From: an uncultured Clostridia bacterium
GTDB lineage: Bacteria; Bacillota; Clostridia; TANB77; CAG-508
Length of the DNA: 17,190 bases
Assembly: GCA_947629995.1 (NCBI GenBank)
Contig: CANRFX010000017.1
Span: forward strand, 1 to 17,190
Reading direction: 5' to 3'
Position 1 is the stretch's first letter. Every line of letters starts with the position of its first letter. Position numbers and translations under genes: made by a program. Positions 6,954-12,951 of this stretch are shown here, piece after piece. Under the pieces are notes generated by a model. That model was not told the origin of the DNA and did no database searches. It saw only the letters and a program-made list of their open reading frames with translations.

Positions 6954-7804
6954 ATATATGAAATCCTATTAATTCTAAAGCAATTCCTGAAATTACTCCT
7001 ATTATATATAATATTGTAACAATTTTTATGTTTTGTTTAATTCCTTGATTTGTTTTAAATAATACTGCTAGTCCAACTCCTGCACCAACTAAAGTACCAG
7101 AAATCATAGTTGATATTGAAATAACATTTTCTAAATACATTTGTGTTAAAATAACAGATGAAGCACAATTTGGAATTAACCCAACTAATCCAGATAATAT
7201 TGGTCCTAATATTGGCTTACTTTGTAATAAACTTGAAATTTGTTCTTCTCCTATTAAGTAAATTGCAAAATTAATTATTATTGTAATTATAAATATAAAT
7301 ACGAAAATATTTAATGTATGTTTTAAAGCTGACATAAAAATTCCATGTTCACAATGGCAATGGTCTTTTTCACATAAATCTATGATTTTTTGTTCTTCTT
7401 CCTTTTTATTTTTTAATCTTAAAATAAAATCAATCACAAGTCCTGATATTATTCCGATTATTAACTTTATACCTAATATTGATAAAATAGTTGTAATTGG
7501 TACTGCTTCAGATAATAATATTGGTAACATTTCATCTGATGTTGAAAGATATACTGCAATTAATGTACCTAATGTAATTACTCTTGCTGCATATAAATTG
7601 GTGGCAGATACAGAAAAACCACATTGTGGAACAACTCCGCAATACTCCCCCTATAAATGGTCCATATTTTCCTGATTTTTTTATTACCTCTTTAGTCTTG
7701 TCCTTAGTTTTGTGTTCAATATATTCCATTATCAAATAGGTAATAAATAAAAATGGAAGTAATTTTATGCTATCTATAACAGCTTCTAATAATATATCTA
7801 ACAT
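6952..7804 (-). CDS. Putative manganese/heavy-metal exporter permease (ArsP_2-like), read through a +1 shift at CGG
   Basis: A polytopic membrane protein of 283 residues resembling the family annotated as putative manganese transporter or arsenic efflux protein (10-TM, ArsP_2-like). The start ATG at 7804 has AAAGGAG six bases upstream and gives MLDILLEAVIDSIKLLPF. At codon 56 the frame reads TTG CGG AGT and becomes a cysteine- and arginine-containing tail that stops 34 codons later. Skipping the C gives GVVPQCGFSVSATNLYA, then a conserved-looking STSDEMLPILLSEAVP, and joins the second half without further change. A loop at residues 144-153 (CEKDHCHCEH) is rich in Cys and His and may bind metal. 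A second GLIPNCASSV mirrors the GVVPQCGFS motif, suggesting an internal repeat of the fold. The substrate is not proven. Conventional gene calling would split it in two. Confidence 0.83.
7636..7639 (-). other. +1 recoding site CGGA in the permease gene
   Basis: The zero frame reads GTA TTG CGG AGT TGT. The conserved protein needs GTA TTG followed by GGA GTT GTT CCA. CGGA takes the place of the glycine of GVVPQCG, residue 56 of 283. Confidence 0.85.
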
Positions 7805-7834
7805 AGTTTACTCCTTTTTATTTTTGATTTTTAT

Positions 7835-7863
7835 ATAATACCATATTTTTTACGATTTTTCAA
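7835..7863 (-). promoter_or_regulatory. Promoter of the permease gene
   Basis: On the minus strand TTGAAA (7863-7858) and TATTAT (7840-7835) are 17 bases apart, with an extended -10 TGG directly before the hexamer. The leader to the ATG is about 25 bases, so no long riboswitch fits. Confidence 0.6.
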
Positions 7864-7865
7864 GA

Positions 7866-7890
7866 GGGAGATTTCCTACTTAAGTCTCCC
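7866..7890. other. Hairpin overlapping the end of the DUF2651-like gene
   Basis: A 9-bp stem (7866-7874 with 7882-7890, one G-T pair) encloses a 7-base loop and includes the stop codon at 7882-7880. Neither flank carries a T tract; on the minus strand it is followed at once by the permease -35 box. It may be a weak terminator or an RNA stability element. Confidence 0.4.
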
Positions 7891-8314
7891 TTTGAAATTC
7901 TCTTCTTCTATAACATCCTGTTATGTTTCCTGTATTCCCATTATTATTTGGAATTACATTAATTCTTGCACTTACTCCATTTACTCCTGATACTTGATTA
8001 TTATTGCATCCACAATTACTATTTTGTGTATTATTAAAAATTGCATTTATTTCATTATTATCATTTTGTGAATTATTTAAAAATCTACAAATAACACAAG
8101 TTAAAAAAGCAGTTATATAACTCAAAATAGCATAGGCAATTGCAGCAATTAAAAATGTTAAATTATCTATTACAAATGTAACAATTAAAAATATTGCAAA
8201 TATAATTGCAGCAACAAGTATTGGACATCTAAAAATTCTTTGTAATGCAATAGAAATAATGATAACTGCAATTGGTAAGGCAAAAAATATAAGTAGCATT
8301 TCGTTTGTAATCAT
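7880..8314 (-). CDS. Small membrane protein, DUF2651/YbeF-like, with an Asn-rich tail
   Basis: A 144-residue protein with about three hydrophobic segments in residues 5-75 (starting MITNEMLLIFFALPIAV) that resemble the YbeF-type DUF2651 family of Firmicutes, a call from memory at moderate confidence. After the last helix comes a polar tail rich in Asn and Gln, with NSNCGCNNN near 102 and a basic end, CYRRREFQRE. Three cysteines in the tail might bind metal or form disulfides, but nothing shows this. GGAGAGGAG lies just before the ATG at 8314. It follows truA by 62 bases with no clear terminator, so it may be the last gene of that run. The function is unknown. Confidence 0.75.
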   Translation of the reverse strand: MITNEMLLIFFALPIAVIIISIALQRIFRCPILVAAIIFAIFLIVTFVIDNLTFLIAAIAYAILSYITAFLTCVICRFLNNSQNDNNEINAIFNNTQNSNCGCNNNQVSGVNGVSARINVIPNNNGNTGNITGCYRRREFQRET

Positions 8315-8376
8315 ATTTCTCCTCTCCTTTTTAATTTTACTATATTTTATGCTACCTATTTATTTTTTGTTAATTA

Positions 8377-9118
8377 TTATTCATATTCTACTTTTACTAA
8401 ATATAATCCTTGTGGTGGAAGTGTCTTACCTGCATTTTCCCTTTTTCCTTCTTCTATAATTTTAGGAATTTGATTTTGCTCTATATTTCCTAAACCTACT
8501 TCTACTAGAGTTCCTGCTATGATTCTTACCATATTATACAAAAATCCATTTCCTGTTAGTTCAATCCATATCTTGTCTTTTTCTTTTTCTATTATTTCCG
8601 CTTTATAAATGGTTCTAACACTATTTTTTGAACTCGTACCACTAGCTTTAAAAGCTTTAAAATCATGTTCTCCCTCAAAATATTTTATGGCTTGTTTCAT
8701 TTTTTCAATATCCAATTTTATAGGAATATGAGTTTCTAAATTTCTATAAATTGCTGTTCCTAATTTTGAATTATTAATTATATAACGATATGTTTTTCTT
8801 TTACATGAAAGTCTACTATGGAAGTTACTATCTACTTCTTCTGCTGACTTAATTAAAATTGATTTTTTTAAGTTACTGTTAATTGCTATAGCAAATTTTT
8901 CTATTGGAATATTAGAATTTGTTTTAAAATTAGCTACTTGTCCTAGACTATGTACTCCTTTATCTGTTCTTCCAGAAGCTATTAACTCTACTTCTTCTCC
9001 TGTTATTTGTTCTATTGCTTTTTCAATTGTACCCTGAATGTTTAATTTATTAGGCTGTTTTTGCCATCCGATTGAAATCTTTTCCGTCGTATTCAATTGT
9101 TAATTTTATATTTCTCAT
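8377..9118 (-). CDS. truA: tRNA pseudouridine synthase A, read through a +1 shift at CGG
   Basis: TruA converts uridines 38-40 of the tRNA anticodon arm to pseudouridine. The true start is ATG at 9118, with AGGTGA upstream, and gives the classic MRNIKLTIEYDGKDFN. Codon 17 is CGG, and the zero frame would stop six codons later. Skipping the C gives GWQKQPNKLNIQGTIEKAIE, so the family motif YDG...F.GWQ.Q is restored with exactly one residue for CGGN. The catalytic aspartate lies in SGRTDKGVHS (Asp52). The total of 246 residues is the usual length. Conventional calling finds only an out-of-frame ATG at 9096 and an N-terminus (MNTTEKIS) foreign to the family. The gene lies 42 bases after cdaA. 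A conserved tRNA-modification enzyme is unlikely to be simply broken. Confidence 0.9.
9067..9070 (-). other. +1 recoding site CGGA in truA
   Basis: The zero frame reads TTC AAT CGG ATG GCA. The conserved protein needs TTC AAT followed by GGA TGG CAA. CGGA takes the place of the glycine in the TruA GWQ motif, residue 17 of 246. The surrounding ATCGGATGG is identical to a site in glmS that is read without a shift. Confidence 0.88.
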
Positions 9119-9160
9119 TTTTATCACCTATTTATAAGAAAAGCCGCCTTTTATTGCGAC

Positions 9161-10093
9161 TTATTCTTTTTCTTTTTTCATTTCTTCTTTTCTTATTTTC
9201 ATTTTTTCTTTTAGTTTTTTTAATCTTTCTTTTCTTTCTTTTTTCTCAACAGTAAATCTTTTTGTTACAATATTACTAATTAATATTTTCTTTAAAACAT
9301 CTTCTCTTACATCTGCAATTAAAGTTCCATCTTTTGCTATTGATATTTTTCCTGTTTCTTCTGATACAATAATTACAATACTATCAGATTCTTTTGATAT
9401 TCCAATCGCTGCTCTATGCCTTGTTCCTAATTCTTTTGCAATATCTTTATCATCTGCTAATGGCAATACACATGCAGCTGCAGAAATTTTGTTTCCTGAA
9501 ATTACCACTGCACCATCATGTAATGGAGTTTTTGGTTCAAATATATTTACTAATAACTGTGGTGATACATCTGCATTCATAGGTATTCCTGTTGCGACAA
9601 TATCTTGTATTTTTATATCTCTTTCGAATACAATTAATGCTCCTGTTTTTGTTTTTGAAAGTTCAGTTGTAGCAATTACAACTTTATAAATATCTTCTTT
9701 TGTTTTTGTTGAAACATCTTTATCAATTCCAAAAAATTTTGTTATTTTATTTGTTCCTAGTTGCTCTAAAGCTCTTCTTAATTCTGGTTGGAAGATAACA
9801 ATAATTGCAATTACTCCTAAATTCATAATTCCTGTTAAAATCCAGTTTAAAATTTTTAAATTAAAAAGACCACTAACCCAAGTTATAATTATTAAAAACA
9901 CAATTCCTTTAATTAATTGCCAAGCTCTTGATTCTTTTACAATTCTAAAGAAGCAATATAGTAAAAATATTACAATTGCTATATCTATTATAAAAGTAAT
10001 TAATTCAAATGGATTTTCTTTTAATGTCATAATATAAGACATTATATTTTCTTTATAAAAACTTTCCCAATTCATTCCTAAATTTATTTGCAT
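9161..10093 (-). CDS. cdaA: Diadenylate cyclase CdaA
   Basis: Membrane-bound diadenylate cyclase that makes cyclic di-AMP from ATP, the messenger controlling potassium and osmolyte uptake and cell-wall balance in Firmicutes. Three hydrophobic segments lie at about 33-50, 60-75 and 80-101. The DAC domain follows at about 105-265 with the catalytic LHDGAVVI (DGA 193-195) and the substrate-binding GTRHRAAIG (223-231). The C-terminal 30 residues are a Lys/Glu-rich probably coiled tail. The length, 310, is slightly above the usual 270-285 because of that tail. GGGAG six bases before the ATG at 10093 fixes the start. The common cdaR-glmM partners do not follow it here; it sits before truA and after a one-helix protein, though glmS lies elsewhere in this window. 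Confidence 0.96.
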   Translation of the reverse strand: MQINLGMNWESFYKENIMSYIMTLKENPFELITFIIDIAIVIFLLYCFFRIVKESRAWQLIKGIVFLIIITWVSGLFNLKILNWILTGIMNLGVIAIIVIFQPELRRALEQLGTNKITKFFGIDKDVSTKTKEDIYKVVIATTELSKTKTGALIVFERDIKIQDIVATGIPMNADVSPQLLVNIFEPKTPLHDGAVVISGNKISAAACVLPLADDKDIAKELGTRHRAAIGISKESDSIVIIVSEETGKISIAKDGTLIADVREDVLKKILISNIVTKRFTVEKKERKERLKKLKEKMKIRKEEMKKEKE

Positions 10094-10117
10094 TTGTATC
10101 TCCCTTTTATCTCATTT

Positions 10118-10261
10118 TTATCTCATTAGTGCATAAACAAGTGTAATTCCTGTTCCAGCTACCATTAAAACAGCTAGAATCCCTGCCATAATTTTAACAA
10201 ATATTTCTCCTTTGTAATTTTGTTTTTTTGGTTTTTCTTTGTTTTGCTGTTTGTTCTTCAT
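10118..10261 (-). CDS. Small single-helix membrane protein
   Basis: A 47-residue protein with a basic N-terminal half (KNKQQNKEKPKKQNYKG) and one hydrophobic helix (about 22-45, IMAGILAVLMVAGTGITLVYAL), so probably a membrane-anchored small protein with its charged end in the cytoplasm. I do not recognise a function; small one-helix proteins of similar layout (DUF4044-like) are common in Firmicutes. The start at 10261 is chosen because AAGGA lies eight bases upstream; ATGs at 10270 and 10306 lack such spacing. It ends 24 bases before cdaA, has its own promoter, and is likely cotranscribed with cdaA. Confidence 0.65.
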   Translation of the reverse strand: MKNKQQNKEKPKKQNYKGEIFVKIMAGILAVLMVAGTGITLVYALMR

Positions 10262-10294
10262 TTTTTTCATCCTTTCTACTTTTTGATTATTATA

Positions 10295-10322
10295 ATTATA
10301 CCACATATTATTAATTATTCAA
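10295..10322 (-). promoter_or_regulatory. Promoter of the small protein-cdaA-truA unit
   Basis: On the minus strand TTGAAT (10322-10317) and TATAAT (10300-10295) are 16 bases apart, with an extended -10 TGG. The -35 box overlaps the stop codon of pdp. Confidence 0.6.
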
Positions 10323-11619
10323 TTATTTCTAAAATAGTTTTTGGTATTTCTATTTTTTCTTTTTCTATTTTTATATTATTAAGTATATTATTTTTAGCAT
10401 TTTCTAATTTTTCTATTTTATTTGTATGAATATATGCTAATATTTCCCCTTTTTCTACAAAATCTGCTACTTTTTTTTGTAATACTATTCCTGCTTGGTA
10501 ATCTATGCTATCTTCTTTTTTTATTCTTCCTGCTCCTAAGCTACATGCAATTTTTCCTATTTCAAGTGCATTTATTTGATGAATATATCCTGATTTTAAG
10601 CTATAAATTGGTTCTATGAATTTTGCCTTTGGAATATTTTCTACATTTTCAATAAAAGAAATTTCTCCTCCTTGATTTTCTATTAATTGTTTGAACTTTT
10701 CATATGCTTTTCCGTTTTTTATATTTTCTAACATTTTCTTTTTATTTTCTTCTAAGTTATCTCCTTTTCCTGCTAATTTTAGCATATAGCTACCAATATT
10801 TAAGACAACTTGTTTTAAATCTTCTGGCATATCTCCTTTTAAAAAGTTAACAGCTTCTATGACCTCTAAAGAATTTCCTACATTGTATCCTAAAGGTTCA
10901 TCCATATTTGTTAAAATACAAATTGTTTGCCTATTTGCTAGTTTTCCTATTTCAATCATAGTATTAGCAAGTTCTCTTGCTTGCGCAATATTGTTCATAA
11001 AAGCACCTTTTCCAACCGTAACATCTAACACAATTTTTTGTGCACCACTTGCAATTTTTTTACTCATAATACTAGATGCAATTAATGGAATACTTTCTAC
11101 ACATGAAATTGTATCTCTTAAACTATATAACTTTTTATCAGCGGGAGCTAAATTTAAAGTCTGTGAAATTAAGCTAATTCCAATATTTTTCACATTTTCT
11201 ACAAATTGTTCTATACTTATATTAGTTTTATAACCTGGTATAGATTCTAACTTATCAATAGTTCCTCCTGTAAACCCAAGTCCTCTTCCTGACATTTTAG
11301 CAACCAGAACACCTAGTGAACTAACAATAGGCAATAAGATAAGAGAAACTTTATCTCCTACTCCACCTGTTGAATGTTTGTCCACAATTGTTTGGCTTAA
11401 TGTGGATAAGTCTAGTATCTCTCCTGAGCGTGCCATAGAAAGTGTTAAATTTGTTGTTTCTTCTTTTGTCATTCCATTTATGAAAACTGCCATTATAAAT
11501 GCTGCTGCTTGATAATCTGTTATTTCATTATTAGTATATCCATTCACAAAATATTCTATTTCTTCTTTTGTTAAATTTTCGTTATCTCTCTTTTTTGCTA
11601 TAATATCTAAAATATTCAT
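10315..11619 (-). CDS. pdp: Pyrimidine-nucleoside phosphorylase
   Basis: Cleaves uridine, thymidine and deoxyuridine with phosphate, releasing base and (deoxy)ribose-1-phosphate for salvage. The protein has 434 residues, the usual length. It starts MNILDIIAKKRDNE at 11619, with AGGAG seven bases upstream, so 46 codons of in-frame sequence further upstream are not part of the gene. The phosphate-binding signature KHSTGGVGDK lies at 81-90, followed by SGRGLGFTGGTIDKLE near 116-131, the substrate-site SLRDTI, and the C-terminal domain with LGAGR. The stop codon overlaps the -35 box of the next unit. It lies 10 bases after rnhB, so the two are cotranscribed. It contains two CGG trinucleotides, both out of phase and neither shifting. 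Confidence 0.95.
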   Translation of the reverse strand: MNILDIIAKKRDNENLTKEEIEYFVNGYTNNEITDYQAAAFIMAVFINGMTKEETTNLTLSMARSGEILDLSTLSQTIVDKHSTGGVGDKVSLILLPIVSSLGVLVAKMSGRGLGFTGGTIDKLESIPGYKTNISIEQFVENVKNIGISLISQTLNLAPADKKLYSLRDTISCVESIPLIASSIMSKKIASGAQKIVLDVTVGKGAFMNNIAQARELANTMIEIGKLANRQTICILTNMDEPLGYNVGNSLEVIEAVNFLKGDMPEDLKQVVLNIGSYMLKLAGKGDNLEENKKKMLENIKNGKAYEKFKQLIENQGGEISFIENVENIPKAKFIEPIYSLKSGYIHQINALEIGKIACSLGAGRIKKEDSIDYQAGIVLQKKVADFVEKGEILAYIHTNKIEKLENAKNNILNNIKIEKEKIEIPKTILEIIE

Positions 11620-11629
11620 GCTTGTACTC

Positions 11630-12256
11630 CTATATGAAATTTTTTGTAAAACTTCTTCTATGTATTGGACAAAGTCCATATTCTTTAATTGCTTGTATAT
11701 GTTTTGCAGTTCCATACCCTTTATGAGATATAAACCCATATTGTGGATATACTTCATCCCATTGCCTCATAATTCTATCTCTTGTTACTTTCGCAATAAT
11801 TGATGCCGCAGCTATACTATAGCATTTAGCATCTCCTTTTATTATAGAATCATATGGAATTCCTTTTGTATTAATATGTGTTAGTGCATCTACTAAAATT
11901 AAATCTGGTTTTTCTTTTAGTCCTTCTACTATTTCTGTAACACCTTGTTTAGTTGCATTTAATATATTAATTTCATCAATTATATCTTGTCCAATTACAG
12001 CAACATAATAGTCAATTGCTTCTTCTAATATTAAATCATATAATATTTCTCTCTTTTTTTCAGAAACTTTTTTTGAATCATTAACACCTTCTATTTTTGA
12101 GTCTTTTGGCATAATAACGCCAGCAATTACAACAGGTCCTGCTAATGGTCCTCTACCTGCTTCATCTATTCCACATATTTTTTGAAATCCTTTTGGATAT
12201 AAGTTATTTTCTATTTCTTTTAGTTTATTTAATCTTTCTATTTCTTTTTCTTTCAT
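11630..12256 (-). CDS. rnhB: Ribonuclease HII
   Basis: Cleaves RNA in RNA-DNA hybrids and at single ribonucleotides in DNA. The family motif CGIDEAGRGPLAGPVV supplies the first two metal-binding acidic residues (near 31-32), LILVDALT a further Asp, and AAASIIAKVTRD another. The closing HKGYGTAKH and HRRSF are typical. It is about 208 residues long with an N-terminal helical extension. The start is uncertain: ATG at 12256 and TTG at 12265 are both possible and neither has a clear ribosome site. The gene begins 12 bases after the stop of the pilin-like gene, which suggests translational coupling. The end leaves 10 bases before the pdp start. Confidence 0.95.
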   Translation of the reverse strand: MKEKEIERLNKLKEIENNLYPKGFQKICGIDEAGRGPLAGPVVIAGVIMPKDSKIEGVNDSKKVSEKKREILYDLILEEAIDYYVAVIGQDIIDEINILNATKQGVTEIVEGLKEKPDLILVDALTHINTKGIPYDSIIKGDAKCYSIAAASIIAKVTRDRIMRQWDEVYPQYGFISHKGYGTAKHIQAIKEYGLCPIHRRSFTKNFI

Positions 12257-12268
12257 TTTTATCAACTA

Positions 12269-12790
12269 CTATTCATCTATTTTTATTTGATTAATGTCTG
12301 TTAAGGAATATTTTCCATCAAATCCTAATGTATTATATACTTCTACTTCTTCATTTTCTTCATCAAATTTAATTAAATATTTTTCTTCTTTTTCTAATTT
12401 GATATCCTCTAATCCCCATTGACTTTGTGCTTCTTTAGTAAGCCAGTAACAACTAGATGTATCTGAAATTCCAAATTCTGATGGAATATCATTTTCTGCT
12501 TTTTCTAATTTAGCATCTGTACTATAAACTTTATCCCTTACACTTTCCTTTTTGCTACTATCTGGATCAATTCCCATCTCAAAAGTTGCTTGTTCTACAT
12601 ATTCTTTTGACTTGGCTTGAATTAATAGCATATTCGTCCTTAAACTTTCTAATTTAGTTGCATCTATTACATCTTTCCCACTATAAATTCCTATTCCTGT
12701 TATAATTATCAATACTATAATTGTTATGCTTAGAGCAACTAATGTTACTCCTTTTGCATTTTTATAAATTTTATTATTTTCTAAATTCAT
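12269..12790 (-). CDS. Type IV pilin-like (prepilin N-terminus) protein
   Basis: A protein of 173 residues with a type IV pilin-style N-terminus: a short basic leader ending KNAKG, then VTLVALSITIIVLIIITGIGIY, a 20-odd residue hydrophobic helix. The position where pilins usually carry Glu+5 is not acidic, as in many pilin-like proteins of gut Clostridia. The rest is hydrophilic and acidic, with no recognised domain. The start at 12790 is preferred because AAGGA lies eight bases upstream; the ATG at 12799 is too close to it. No prepilin peptidase, assembly ATPase or other pilin lies in the window. It is the first gene of a run with rnhB and pdp. The function is unknown. Confidence 0.75.
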   Translation of the reverse strand: MNLENNKIYKNAKGVTLVALSITIIVLIIITGIGIYSGKDVIDATKLESLRTNMLLIQAKSKEYVEQATFEMGIDPDSSKKESVRDKVYSTDAKLEKAENDIPSEFGISDTSSCYWLTKEAQSQWGLEDIKLEKEEKYLIKFDEENEEVEVYNTLGFDGKYSLTDINQIKIDE

Positions 12791-12818
12791 ATCTTTCATC
12801 CTTTATCTTTTTTTCTAT

Positions 12819-12847
12819 ATTATATATTTATATTTTAACATTTTCAA
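12819..12847 (-). promoter_or_regulatory. Promoter of the pilin-like protein-rnhB-pdp operon
   Basis: On the minus strand TTGAAA (12847-12842) and TATAAT (12824-12819) are 17 bases apart, about 29 bases before the first start codon. Confidence 0.65.
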
Positions 12848-12888
12848 TACAATTATCAAGTTTTTTTCACATAAATTTCACAAATCTC

Positions 12889-12918
12889 TTGTATTATATA
12901 GTCATAATAGGTTATTAT
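12889..12918 (+). promoter_or_regulatory. Weak candidate promoter of htrA
   Basis: TTGTAT (12889-12894) and TATTAT (12913-12918) are 18 bases apart. The match is modest and other AT-rich hexamers compete. Confidence 0.3.
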
Positions 12919-12951
12919 ATTAATAGATATTTTTTAGGAGGTCTTATAAAA

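Noticed and set aside
7805..7865. Manganese riboswitch before the permease
   Set aside because: The promoter leaves only about 25 bases of leader, too short for a yybP-ykoY type element.
10859..11233. A 124-codon plus-strand ORF inside pdp
   Set aside because: It is antisense to a clearly conserved enzyme, has no ribosome site, and codes for a hydrophobic sequence typical of shadows of AT-rich genes. The same holds for the plus-strand ORFs over mtnN, cdaA and the permease.
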